64,000 nt of DNA from Skermania piniformis (GTDB taxonomy: Bacteria; Actinomycetota; Actinomycetes; Mycobacteriales; Mycobacteriaceae), in the NCBI RefSeq assembly GCF_019285775.1, contig NZ_CP079105.1, positions 2,418,001 to 2,482,000 of the forward strand. The letters run 5' to 3'. A program made the translations under genes and the position numbers. The notes beneath the pieces were generated by a model that made no database searches, was not told the origin of the DNA, and saw nothing but the letters and a program-made list of their open reading frames with translations. Below, in pieces: positions 37,724 to 46,373 of this stretch (positions are counted from its first letter, which is position 1; every line of letters begins with the position of its first letter).

Positions 37724-39196
37724 ATGACCACCACCGACCGGCCACCGACCGTCGTGATCATCGGCGCCGGGTTCGGCGGCATCTGTATGGGGATCAAACT
37801 CAAACGGGCCGGTATCCCGTTCGTCATCGTGGAGAAGGCCGATCGGGTCGGCGGGGTCTGGCAGGCCAACGTGTACCCCGGTGCGGCCTGCGACGTGCCG
37901 TCGCATCTGTACAGCTACTCGTTCGAACCGAGCCCGGACTGGTCGCGCGCCTACGGCCAGGCACCGGAAATCCAGAGCTACATCGACGGGTGTGCCCGCA
38001 AGTACGGCGTGCTCGAGCATGTCCGGCTGAACACCGAGGTGACCGCGGCGTCGTTCGAGCGCGCCACCGGCCGGTGGACGGTGACGCTCGCCGACGGGTC
38101 GACCTTGCTCGCCCGGTTCCTGGTCGCCGCCACCGGCCAGCTGAGCCGGCCCACCGAACCCGACTTTCCCGGCCTCGACACCTTCCCCGGCAAGGTCTTC
38201 CATTCGGCACGGTGGGACAACGACTACGACATGGCCGGCAAACGGGTCGCGGTGATCGGCAGCGGAGCCAGCGCGATCCAGTTCGTGCCACAGATCGCGC
38301 CGCGGGTCGAACAGCTCTACCTGTTTCAGCGGTCGGCGCCGTACGTGCTGCCCAAGCCGGACCGCGCCTACACCGCGTTGGAGAAGTACCTCTATCGCAG
38401 CTTCCCGCTCGCCGTGACGGCGAGCCGGGCGCGCAAGTATCTCTGGCACGAGGCGCGGGTGGTGCCCCTCACCAAAGGGCGCGGGATGAAGCCGTTCGAG
38501 GTCGCGTTCGAGCACAACCTGAAACGACAGGTGCCCGATCCGACGATGCGGGCCGCGCTGACCCCGGACTATCCGATCGGCTGTAAACGTATCCTCATCT
38601 CCAACGAGTGGTATCCCGCGATCACCCGGCCGAACGTCGAGGTGCTCGCGACCGGACTGCGCGCGATCGACGGCTCGACGGTCGTCGGCGCGGACGGGAC
38701 CCGACGCACGGTGGACGCGATCGTCTTCGGGACCGGCTTCGCGGTCAGCGAGTTCCTTGCGCCGATCGAGATCACCGGCCTCGACGGCCGATCGCTCCGC
38801 GACGCCTGGCGCGACGGCGCCGAGGCCTATCTCGGGATGACCGTGTCCGGGTTTCCGAACCTGTTCGTTCTCTACGGCCCGAACACCAACCTCGGCCACA
38901 ACTCGATCATCTACATGCTGGAGAGCCAGACCGACTACGTCCTGTCGGCGATCCGGCACGCGGGTGCGCACGGATCGACCTGGTTGAACGTGCGCGCCGC
39001 CGCGCAGGCCCGCTATACCGCCGAGATCCAGCAACGCCTGGCCGGCACGGTGTGGGAGGAAGGCTGCACGAGTTGGTACCGCACCGCCGGCGGCAAGAAC
39101 ACCAGCAACTGGCCGAGCTTCACCTACGACTACCGCAAACGGACCCGATTCTTCGATCCGGCCAACTACGAGGAGGCCACCGCGGGGACCGGGTGA
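37724..39196 (+). CDS. Flavin-containing monooxygenase, Baeyer-Villiger type
   Basis: The 490-residue enzyme should use FAD and NADPH to oxygenate a ketone or related compound. It has an FAD-binding GAGFGG near residue 14, the Baeyer-Villiger-like motif FPGKVFHSARWDND, and a second Rossmann motif GSGASA for NADPH. The sequence GPNTNLGHNS near the end is typical of this branch. The substrate is unknown. The divergent AraC regulator, with 188 bases between the genes, suggests substrate-inducible expression. Confidence 0.9.
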   Translation: MTTTDRPPTVVIIGAGFGGICMGIKLKRAGIPFVIVEKADRVGGVWQANVYPGAACDVPSHLYSYSFEPSPDWSRAYGQAPEIQSYIDGCARKYGVLEHVRLNTEVTAASFERATGRWTVTLADGSTLLARFLVAATGQLSRPTEPDFPGLDTFPGKVFHSARWDNDYDMAGKRVAVIGSGASAIQFVPQIAPRVEQLYLFQRSAPYVLPKPDRAYTALEKYLYRSFPLAVTASRARKYLWHEARVVPLTKGRGMKPFEVAFEHNLKRQVPDPTMRAALTPDYPIGCKRILISNEWYPAITRPNVEVLATGLRAIDGSTVVGADGTRRTVDAIVFGTGFAVSEFLAPIEITGLDGRSLRDAWRDGAEAYLGMTVSGFPNLFVLYGPNTNLGHNSIIYMLESQTDYVLSAIRHAGAHGSTWLNVRAAAQARYTAEIQQRLAGTVWEEGCTSWYRTAGGKNTSNWPSFTYDYRKRTRFFDPANYEEATAGTG

Positions 39197-39227
39197 TCCG
39201 ACGCGTCGATCCGGCACCGCACGGGGG

Positions 39228-40052
39228 TCAACCGACGCCGAGATACGCGGCCTTCACCGCCGGGTCGGCGAGCAGGTCCCGGCCGGTGCCGGTGGCGGTC
39301 ACTTCGCCGGTCTCCAGGATGTAGGCCCGGTCGGTGCGGGTGAGCGCCTGCTGCGCGTTCTGCTCGACCAGCAGAATCGTGGTGCCCTCGGCGTTGATCC
39401 GCGAGATGATCCGGAAGATCTGCTGGATCACCATCGGCGCCAGGCCCATCGACGGCTCGTCGAGCAGCAGCAGGCGTGGGCGGGCCATCAACGACCGGCC
39501 GATCGCCAGCATCTGCTGCTCACCGCCGGACATCGTGCCGCCGATCTGGGTGCGTCGTTCGGCCAGCCGGGGGAACAGCTCGTACACCCAGTCCAGGGTT
39601 TCCCGGTAGGCCGCCTTGGACTCGAATGTTCGTGCATAGCAACCCATATCCAGGTTCTCCTGGACGGTCATCCCGGGGAACACGCCACGCCCCTCCGGCG
39701 CTTGGATCATCCCGAGCCGCACCCGTTGGTGCGCCTTCACGTGGGTGATGTCGCGGCCCTCGAAGGCGATCGTGCCCCCGGCCGGCGGGAGGAGCCCGGA
39801 CAGCGCCCGCATCGTGGTGGTCTTGCCGGCACCGTTGGCCCCGAGCAGCGTGACCAGTTCGCCGCGACGCACCTGGAGCGAGACGCCGTGCAACGCCTGA
39901 ATCCGGCCGTAGTTCACCACCAGGTCGGTGACCTCGAGGACCACCTCGCGCGGCTCGTCGCGCACCGGCGTCGCCGGCGGCGTCGATTCGGTGATCGCGG
40001 ACATGATCTCGGTCGGCTCGTCGTCGTCGCGCCGGGCGTGCTTGGCCATCAT
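39228..40052 (-). CDS. livF: Branched-chain amino-acid ABC transporter ATPase LivF
   Basis: The 274-residue ATPase has Walker A GANGAGKTT, signature MSGGEQQML and Walker B LLLLDEPSMGLAP, with the LivF-type RNIEAPEGR-like stretch GMIQAPEGRGVFPGMTVQEN. About 30 N-terminal residues are extra. ATG at 40052 overlaps the livG stop by one base (TGATG) and has GGGGAGG five bases upstream. Last gene of the importer operon. Confidence 0.93.
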   Translation of the reverse strand: MMAKHARRDDDEPTEIMSAITESTPPATPVRDEPREVVLEVTDLVVNYGRIQALHGVSLQVRRGELVTLLGANGAGKTTTMRALSGLLPPAGGTIAFEGRDITHVKAHQRVRLGMIQAPEGRGVFPGMTVQENLDMGCYARTFESKAAYRETLDWVYELFPRLAERRTQIGGTMSGGEQQMLAIGRSLMARPRLLLLDEPSMGLAPMVIQQIFRIISRINAEGTTILLVEQNAQQALTRTDRAYILETGEVTATGTGRDLLADPAVKAAYLGVG

Positions 40053-41050
40053 CACGGCCTCCCCTCCTCCGCCCCGGCAACCTGATCGTCGGGCACCCCG
40101 AGATAGGCGGCGATCACCGCCGGGTCGGCGCGAATCGCCGCGGGCAGATCGTCGGCGATTTTACGGCCGAACTCCAACACCACGATCCGGTCGGTCACCC
40201 CCATGACCAGCCGCATGTCGTGCTCGATCAGCAACACGGTGAAACCGTCGTCGCGGATCTTGCGAATCAGGTCCATCAGCGCCGACTTCTCGCTCGGGTT
40301 GAATCCGGCCGCCGGCTCGTCCAGACAGAGCAGCTTGGGCTCGGTAGCCAGCGCGCGCGCGATCTCCAGCCGCCGTTGATCACCGTAGGACAGGTTGCGT
40401 GCCTTCTCCATCGCCCGCGGCGCGATCCCGACGAACTCCAGCAACGCCATCCCGCGCTCGACCGCATCGCGCTCTTCCCGCCGGTGCCGGGCGGTGCGGA
40501 AGATCGCACCGGGCACCGACGTCTTGTGCCGGGCGTCGGTGCCGACCACGACGTTCTCCAACGCCGTCATCTCACCGAACAGCCGGATGTTCTGGAACGT
40601 ACGAGCGATGCCGAGTCGGGTGATCTGGTTGCGCTTGGTCTTGCCCAGCACCGCGCCGTCGAAGTAGACCGCGCCGGCGGACGGCCGGTAGACGCCGGTG
40701 ATCGCGTTGAAGCAGGTCGTCTTGCCGGCACCGTTCGGGCCGATCAGGCCGAGGATTTCACCGCGCCGGATCTCGAAACCGACGTGGTCGAGCGCGGTCA
40801 GGCCACCGAACCGGACGGTGAGGTCCTCGGTGCGCAGCAGCACCGCACCGACCTCGGCGGCGATCGACCGGACCGGCGCGACCGCCTCGGCCACCGCCGC
40901 CGGGTCGGTGAGCGCGGGATCCACCGCCGCCGGGTCGACCGTCCCGGCCGGATCCGATCGCTGCTCGTCGGCGTACTGTTCGGGCCGGTGCGATGCCGCG
41001 GCGAGGTCGTCGTTGTCGAACAGCGCGTCCCCGGCGCCCGGGCCGGTCAT
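40052..41050 (-). CDS. livG: Branched-chain amino-acid ABC transporter ATPase LivG
   Basis: The 332-residue ATPase has Walker [10 protein letters not shown], LivG-type [21 protein letters not shown], signature [15 protein letters not shown] and Walker [14 protein letters not shown]. An N-terminal extension of about 65 residues, rich in Ala, Asp and Pro, precedes the ABC domain and is not part of the family core. The ATG overlaps the livM stop by four bases. Confidence 0.93.
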   Translation of the reverse strand: MTGPGAGDALFDNDDLAAASHRPEQYADEQRSDPAGTVDPAAVDPALTDPAAVAEAVAPVRSIAAEVGAVLLRTEDLTVRFGGLTALDHVGFEIRRGEILGLIGPNGAGKTTCFNAITGVYRPSAGAVYFDGAVLGKTKRNQITRLGIARTFQNIRLFGEMTALENVVVGTDARHKTSVPGAIFRTARHRREERDAVERGMALLEFVGIAPRAMEKARNLSYGDQRRLEIARALATEPKLLCLDEPAAGFNPSEKSALMDLIRKIRDDGFTVLLIEHDMRLVMGVTDRIVVLEFGRKIADDLPAAIRADPAVIAAYLGVPDDQVAGAEEGRP

Positions 41051-42234
41051 CGGGCCGCCTCGGTGGTGGCGTCCGGCCGGCGGACCGCCCGGCGCACCTG
41101 CCGACCGTAGGTCAGCAGCTTCTGGCGAACCGGGAACAGTCCCTGCGGGCGGAAGATCATCAGCACCACCAGGGTGAGTCCGAAGAAGAGGTACTTGTAG
41201 TCACCCAGTGACTGACCGCCGACCTCGAAGGTGAGCAGCCGGTTCGGCAGGTACACGATGACGAATGCGCCGACGATCACCCCGAGCTTGTTGCCCTGAC
41301 CACCGATCACCACGGCGCAGAGGAACAGCATCGAGTTGATGATGTTGAACCCGGTCGGGTTGATGAACTGCACCTGGCCGGCGTACAACGCCCCGGACAT
41401 GCCGCCGATCGCCGCGCCGATCGTGAACGCCCAGAGCTTGAACTTGAAGGTGGGTACACCCATGATCTCGGCGGCGTCCTCGTCCTCCCGGATCGACACC
41501 CACGCCCGGCCGACCCGGCTGCGCTCCAGGTTGCCGACGATCAGCAGTACCAGGATCACCAGGATCATGCCCAGCCAGAACCACCACACGCCGGAGTTCA
41601 GTCGGTCACCCACATTCCCGGCCGAGAACACGCCCTGCGGCTTGTCCGCCGACTCACCGACCCGGGGGTAGGCGATCCCGGACAGCCCGAGGCTGCCGTT
41701 GGTGACCTCGCTCAGGTTGTCCGCGAGCAGCCGGACGATCTCCCCGAAGCCGAGCGTGACGATGGCCAGGTAGTCCCCGCGCAACCGCAACGTCGGAGTG
41801 CCCAGGATCAGCCCGGACAACGCGGTCACCGCGACCGCGATCGGCAGGCAGGCCAGCCACGCCCAGCTCGGATTCAGCCAATCGTCGGACTGGTTCCACG
41901 GACTGTTCGGGCTGGTCAACAGGCCGACGGTATACGCGCCGACCGCATAGAAGCCGACGTAGCCGAGATCCAGCAGGCCCGCCTGGCCGACCACCACGTT
42001 CAGTCCGATCGCGATCAGCGCGATCATCGCGAACTGCGCCATCACCCCGCCGAAACTGGTGCCGGGGGTGTCGATGATCGGCGGTTTGAGCACCGGCAGC
42101 AGCGCCAGCAGAATGATCGCCGGCACGCCGACCAGCCACTGCGTCGGTCGGGACAACCCGCTCCACCAGGTGCGCAGCGCGTCGCCCAGACCATGCTTGG
42201 GCGTGCTCGCTCGCTCGGTCGGGTGGTCGGTCAT
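41047..42234 (-). CDS. livM: Branched-chain amino-acid ABC transporter permease LivM
   Basis: The 395-residue protein has about nine membrane segments. LivM-type stretches include [39 protein letters not shown] and the ATPase-docking loop [18 protein letters not shown]. It forms the membrane channel with LivH. Four-base overlaps with both livH and livG indicate one translationally coupled operon. Confidence 0.94.
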   Translation of the reverse strand: MTDHPTERASTPKHGLGDALRTWWSGLSRPTQWLVGVPAIILLALLPVLKPPIIDTPGTSFGGVMAQFAMIALIAIGLNVVVGQAGLLDLGYVGFYAVGAYTVGLLTSPNSPWNQSDDWLNPSWAWLACLPIAVAVTALSGLILGTPTLRLRGDYLAIVTLGFGEIVRLLADNLSEVTNGSLGLSGIAYPRVGESADKPQGVFSAGNVGDRLNSGVWWFWLGMILVILVLLIVGNLERSRVGRAWVSIREDEDAAEIMGVPTFKFKLWAFTIGAAIGGMSGALYAGQVQFINPTGFNIINSMLFLCAVVIGGQGNKLGVIVGAFVIVYLPNRLLTFEVGGQSLGDYKYLFFGLTLVVLMIFRPQGLFPVRQKLLTYGRQVRRAVRRPDATTEAAR

Positions 42235-43280
42235 GCTCGTGCCCTCCCGAGGCTCTCACCGAGAATGCCGGTCGGCCGGAACATCAGCACCAACACCAGC
42301 AGCACGAACGCCACGACGTCGCGCCACTGGGTGCCGAACACCATCTGGCCGTAATTCTCCGCCAGACCCAGGATCAGCCCGCCGAGCAGCGCCCCGCGCA
42401 AGTTTCCGATGCCGCCGAGCACGGCCGCGCTGAACGCCTTGATCCCGAGGATGAAGCCGCCCGAGTAGATGATTCCGGACGGAATCTTCAGCGTGTACAG
42501 CAGTGCGGCGGCACCGGCCAACACGCCGCCGATGAGGAAGGTCAACATGATGACCCGTTCCCGCGAGACACCCATCAGGGTCGCGGTATCCGGGTCCTGG
42601 GCAACCGCCCGGATACCCCGGCCGAACTTGGTGCGGTTGATCAGCACCTCGGTCACCGCCGCGAGGATCAGGGCTGCCACCACGATGACGATCGTCAGAT
42701 TGGTCACCGGCGCGCCGAAAACGCTGAACTGGACCTTCGGTTCGACCAGTTTGATCGGTTGCTGGGCGTTGATCCCACCCAGCCCCGGCCACAGTTTCGG
42801 CAGCACGAAGTGCACGAACTCCTGCAGCACGAACGACATCCCGATGGCGGTGATCAGAAAGTTCAACGGCTTGGCGCCACGCCGCCGCAGCGGTCGATAG
42901 GCGACCCGCTCCAGGCCGACCGCCGCCGCACCGGACACCGCCATGCCGAACAACATGGCCACCCCGAGGAACACGACGGTGAGCACGACGCCTTGGTTGT
43001 AGGTGTTGGCGGCGGGCGAGAAGCCGAGCGCCATCAGACCGACGTACTGCCCGAACATGCCGAGCATGAAGATCTCCGAATGCGCGAAGTTGATCAGCCG
43101 CAGCACGCCGTAGACCAGGGTGTAGCCGACCGCCACCAGAGCGTAGATGGATCCGTACGCCAGGCCGTCGATAGTCAGCTGCCAGAAGCTGTTCACCAGC
43201 CCCGAGACGTTGAAATCGATCGACGATGCCAACACGACCGGATCGGCAGCGTTCGGGGAGGTCAGTGTCGAGAAGATCAT
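42231..43280 (-). CDS. livH: Branched-chain amino-acid ABC transporter permease LivH
   Basis: The 349-residue protein has about eight membrane segments and LivH hallmarks: GLAYGSIYALVAVGYTLVYG, LINFAHSEIFMLG, and the docking loop RGIRAVAQDPDTATLMGVS. It follows livK after a gap of about 98 bases that contains a long palindrome, and overlaps livM by four bases. Confidence 0.94.
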   Translation of the reverse strand: MIFSTLTSPNAADPVVLASSIDFNVSGLVNSFWQLTIDGLAYGSIYALVAVGYTLVYGVLRLINFAHSEIFMLGMFGQYVGLMALGFSPAANTYNQGVVLTVVFLGVAMLFGMAVSGAAAVGLERVAYRPLRRRGAKPLNFLITAIGMSFVLQEFVHFVLPKLWPGLGGINAQQPIKLVEPKVQFSVFGAPVTNLTIVIVVAALILAAVTEVLINRTKFGRGIRAVAQDPDTATLMGVSRERVIMLTFLIGGVLAGAAALLYTLKIPSGIIYSGGFILGIKAFSAAVLGGIGNLRGALLGGLILGLAENYGQMVFGTQWRDVVAFVLLVLVLMFRPTGILGESLGRARA

Positions 43281-43308
43281 TCAGGCACCTTCGGCCTCGT
43301 CGAGACAG

Positions 43309-43344
43309 CACGTACGGGGGCCGAAGCTTCGACCCCCGTACGTG
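43309..43344 (-). terminator. Long palindrome between livK and livH (attenuating terminator or mRNA stabiliser)
   Basis: CACGTACGGGGG (43309-43320) and CCCCCGTACGTG (43333-43344) pair perfectly; the 12-base centre contains the self-complementary CGAAGCTTCG. The near-perfect 36-base palindrome lies between the binding-protein gene and the permease genes, a usual site for a structure that makes more binding protein than transporter. Confidence 0.7.
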
Positions 43345-43378
43345 ACGCGCACGTCAGTGGCATCCGTCCTGCGGGCGG

Positions 43379-44650
43379 CTACTGGACCTCGTACATCCAG
43401 ATCAGCGCCGAGGTCAACTCACCGTCCTCGTTCCACTTGTACTGCCGGGCCAGCCCCTGACCGTCATAGGCCTTGACGTAGTCCAGCAGGTCCGCGCGGG
43501 TTGCCTTACCCTCACTGATTCCCTTGAGCAGGATCGTGGTCAGGTCGTAGCCCTCCACCGAGTACACGCCCGGCTCCTGACCGTTGAGCGCCTGGTACTC
43601 GGACTTGAATTTGTCCGGCGCCGGACCACACGGGCAGGACAGCAACGCGTCCTTCGCCGCATCGCCGGCCTGGGTGACGAACTGCGGGTCGTTGGTGCCG
43701 TCCGCCGAGACGAACACGCCCTCGAAACCGCCCGACTTCAGTTGCTGTGCCAACGGCGCCGCTTCCGAGTAGTAGCCGGAGTAGAAGACCGCGTCCGGCT
43801 TGGCGGCAGTGACCTTGGTGACGGTGGCGGAGAAGTCCTTGTCACCCTTCTTCACACTGGCCGCGCAGGCCGAATCCGCGACGGAACCGAGCCCGTCCTT
43901 GATGCTCTTGGCCAAGCCGGTGCCGTAATCGGTGTTGTCCTCGATGACACACACCTTCTTGTAGCCGGCGGTGCCGGTCAGGTACTTGGCCACGGCCGGA
44001 CCCTGGATGTCGTCGTTGGCCAGGCCGCGGAAGAAGGTCTTCCAGCCGTTCTGGGTGAGCGTGGCGTTGGTCGCCGAGGCGCTGACCGCGACCAGCCCGG
44101 CGTCGCTGAGGATGCCGCCGGTCGCCTTGGTCTCACCGGAGAAGGCCGGACCGACCAAACCGATCACCGAGGGGTCGTTGACCACCTGCGGGATCACCTG
44201 GGTGGCCTTCTGCGGGTCACCCTCGGTGTCGAACTCCTTGAGCGTCACCTGGCAGTTCGGGTTGGCCTTGTTGTGCTTGTCGAGCGCCAGCTTCACCCCG
44301 TCCACGATGTTGATCCCGAGCGCGGAGTCGGGGCCGGTCAGCGCACCCGCCATCGCGATCGACGCCGGGGCACAGGTGGCGTTGCCCGCGCCGGCGGGAT
44401 CTGCCGCGGACGCGGTGTCGGCGGCCGGAACCTCTTTGCCCTCGGTATCGACCTGCACCAGCGGCTGGATCGACAGGTTGGTCGAGGCGGCGGCCGATCC
44501 GGTACCGGCTCCACTCGCGCTGGTCGAGGACGATCCCTCGTCGGTCGACTTGCTGCTACAGCCGGCCAAGGCCAGCGCGGCGGCGATCCCGATGACCAGC
44601 GCGCCGCGTGCGGACCGACCCCGCACACCCGAAACCCGCAACGTCTCCAC
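43379..44650 (-). CDS. livK: Branched-chain amino-acid ABC transporter substrate-binding lipoprotein LivK
   Basis: The 423-residue product has a lipoprotein signal with lipobox ALAGC near residue 30, a Ser/Gly/Ala-rich linker and a type 1 solute-binding fold (IAMAGALTGPDSALGINIVDG, VIGLVGPAFSGETKATGGI, KVCVIEDNTDYGTGLA). It binds the substrate outside the membrane. GTG at 44650 was chosen because AGGGA lies about five bases upstream. First gene of the five-gene operon. Confidence 0.92.
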   Translation of the reverse strand: METLRVSGVRGRSARGALVIGIAAALALAGCSSKSTDEGSSSTSASGAGTGSAAASTNLSIQPLVQVDTEGKEVPAADTASAADPAGAGNATCAPASIAMAGALTGPDSALGINIVDGVKLALDKHNKANPNCQVTLKEFDTEGDPQKATQVIPQVVNDPSVIGLVGPAFSGETKATGGILSDAGLVAVSASATNATLTQNGWKTFFRGLANDDIQGPAVAKYLTGTAGYKKVCVIEDNTDYGTGLAKSIKDGLGSVADSACAASVKKGDKDFSATVTKVTAAKPDAVFYSGYYSEAAPLAQQLKSGGFEGVFVSADGTNDPQFVTQAGDAAKDALLSCPCGPAPDKFKSEYQALNGQEPGVYSVEGYDLTTILLKGISEGKATRADLLDYVKAYDGQGLARQYKWNEDGELTSALIWMYEVQ

Positions 44651-44777
44651 CCTCTTCCCTTTTGCTCCCCCGGGCAAGCAAACCCCGAGGGGCCGACAAC
44701 GTCAGCCCGCTGAGAACATAGCCCCGCGGCGCTGCCGGTGCATCAGCTGGTCGGGAATTGGCCGATCGACCCTGTGA

Positions 44778-45374
44778 TCACTGCGGCGCGAGATTCTCCA
44801 GCACCACCTCGGCGACCGCTTTCATCGTCGTCCGTCGATCCATCGCGGTCCGCTGAATCCACTTGAACGCCTGCGGTTCACTGAGCCCCTGAGTCTGCAT
44901 CAGCACCCCCTTGGCCCGCTCCACCAGCTTGCGGGTGGTGAGCCGTTCGGACAGACCGGCAACCTCGGTTTCCAGCGCGGAGATCTCGGCGAAGCGGCTG
45001 GTGGCCAATTCGATCGCCGGCACCAGGTCGGACTTGGTGAACGGCTTGACCAGGTACGCCATCGCGCCGGCATCGCGTGCCCGCTCGACCAGGTCACGCT
45101 GACTGAAGGCGGTCAAGATGACCACCGGAGCAATACGTTTCGAGGCGATCTCGGCAGCAGCATCGATCCCGTCACGACGCGGCATCTTGACGTCCATGAT
45201 CACCAGGTCCGGCGTCAACTCGCCGGCCAGATCGACCGCCCGCTGCCCGTCACCGGCCTCACCGACGACCAGATACCCCTCCTCGGTGAGCATCTCCACC
45301 AAGTCCATCCGGATCAGCGTCTCATCCTCCGCGACGACCACCCGCTTCGGTTCTGCGCCAGTAGCCGCCGTCAT
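44778..45374 (-). CDS. pdtaR: ANTAR-domain response regulator PdtaR
   Basis: The 198-residue product has an N-terminal receiver (VVVAEDETLIRMDL, phosphoacceptor Asp in LVIMDVKMP, Lys in LVKPF) and a C-terminal ANTAR RNA-binding domain (LVERAKGVLMQTQGLSEPQAFKWIQRTAMD). PdtaR acts as an antiterminator under its cognate kinase PdtaS; that kinase is not in the window. Position between polA and pyk is conserved with Rv1626. GGGAGAAG lies upstream of the ATG at 45374. Confidence 0.95.
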   Translation of the reverse strand: MTAATGAEPKRVVVAEDETLIRMDLVEMLTEEGYLVVGEAGDGQRAVDLAGELTPDLVIMDVKMPRRDGIDAAAEIASKRIAPVVILTAFSQRDLVERARDAGAMAYLVKPFTKSDLVPAIELATSRFAEISALETEVAGLSERLTTRKLVERAKGVLMQTQGLSEPQAFKWIQRTAMDRRTTMKAVAEVVLENLAPQ

Positions 45375-45510
45375 CTGCTGCTTCTCCCATCGTCGGCAGG
45401 GGCCGTCGGGTCCGCGCCCGGCCGGTTGCGATTCGATAGTCAGGCTACCCGGATTCGCCGCGCACACCGGCTCGTGCGTCGGGCGGTGTAGCGGGCGGTC
45501 CGGGCTCGAG

Positions 45511-45516
45511 TATGCT
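45511..45516 (+). promoter_or_regulatory. -10 element TATGCT of tRNA-Leu
   Basis: TATGCT lies 13 bases before the mature 5' end of the tRNA and is the likely -10. Confidence 0.45.
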
Positions 45517-45529
45517 GACCAAGCGGTGC

Positions 45530-45612
45530 GCCGGGATGGCGGAATGGCAGACGCGGTGGTCTCAAAAACCATTGTCCTCACGGACGTGTGGGTTCGACTC
45601 CCACTCTCGGCA
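45530..45612 (+). tRNA. tRNA-Leu (CAA)
   Basis: The acceptor arms GCCGGGA (45530-45536) and TCTCGGC (45605-45611) pair, with one G-T pair, followed by discriminator A. The anticodon loop CTCAAAA gives anticodon CAA, which reads UUG. A long variable arm (class II) and T loop TTCGACT are present. The 3' CCA is not encoded. It lies next to pdtaR. Confidence 0.95.
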
Positions 45613-45618
45613 CCGATC

Positions 45619-45646
45619 GGGCGCATCCGGTACGACGGATGCGCCC
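45619..45646 (+). terminator. Terminator hairpin after tRNA-Leu
   Basis: GGGCGCATCC (45619-45628) and GGATGCGCCC (45637-45646) form a perfect ten-base stem with an eight-base loop, six bases after the tRNA. Confidence 0.7.
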
Positions 45647-45738
45647 GTGGCATACTTCGAAGCGACACTCGGCGCCGGCGGCGGACCTGCCGGCGCCGGA
45701 CACCGAGTCCGATGTTCCGCCTTCGATCGATTGTTCTC

Positions 45739-46338
45739 ATGCGCGTCTTGTTCGTCTGCGCCGACAACGTCGGTGGCTCGGCCATCGCCGAGTGTGTGGC
45801 CACCGCCTACGCCGCGGAGCACCGGCTGCGCTCGTTGGTCGTGGAAAGCGCCGGCACCCGTGCCGCCGCCGGACTGCGGCTCGGACCCCCGGTGGCTCGG
45901 GTGATCACCGGGCTCGGCGCCGATCCGCGCCGGTTCCGATCCCGATCGCTGACCGCCGCAATGTCGGCCGAAGCCGATCTGATCCTCACCATGACCGAGG
46001 CCGACTGTCGGGATGTCGTCACGCTCGATCCGGACGCCGCGCCACGCACCTTCCCCCTGCTCCAGGCCTATCGGCTGGCCCGGATGACCGCCGCGGTCAG
46101 TGTCGCCGAGTTGCATGCCGGTCGACTCGCGTATCCGGCGGTGTCCCGGCCGATCGCGAATCCGGCTATCTCGGACGAGCAGAAGTCGGCGGAGATCGGC
46201 GACCTCATCGCCCAGGCCCTGCTCGGTCTGCTCCGCTCGCTCGCCTACGAGCCCTACATCGCGGTCCCGTCGCTGCCCAACCGGGAAACACTGCTACCGC
46301 GGCCGGCCGCCGGCCCGGCTTTCGAAGCGGCCGGCTGA
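45739..46338 (+). CDS. Low-molecular-weight tyrosine phosphatase-like protein with degenerate P-loop
   Basis: The 199-residue product has the fold of actinobacterial LMW-PTP/arsenate-reductase-like proteins: VLFVC at the N-terminus, SAGTRAAAGLRLGPP, and ADLILTMTEADCRDVV. The P-loop reads CADNVGGSAIAE in place of the usual CTGNICRSPMAE type, so the Cys (residue 7) is kept but the phosphate-binding Arg is Gly 13. The DPY general-acid motif is also missing; NPAIS stands near its place. It is probably inactive as a phosphatase. ATG at 45739 was chosen; one further upstream at 45712 is possible. It converges on the transporter gene. Confidence 0.75.
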   Translation: MRVLFVCADNVGGSAIAECVATAYAAEHRLRSLVVESAGTRAAAGLRLGPPVARVITGLGADPRRFRSRSLTAAMSAEADLILTMTEADCRDVVTLDPDAAPRTFPLLQAYRLARMTAAVSVAELHAGRLAYPAVSRPIANPAISDEQKSAEIGDLIAQALLGLLRSLAYEPYIAVPSLPNRETLLPRPAAGPAFEAAG

Positions 46339-46373
46339 CCGAACCCCGACCGGCCGCCGCCCCGATCGGCGCA

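Noticed and set aside
45530-46338. Integrative element attached at tRNA-Leu
   Set aside because: No integrase and no repeated tRNA 3' end were found downstream within the window.
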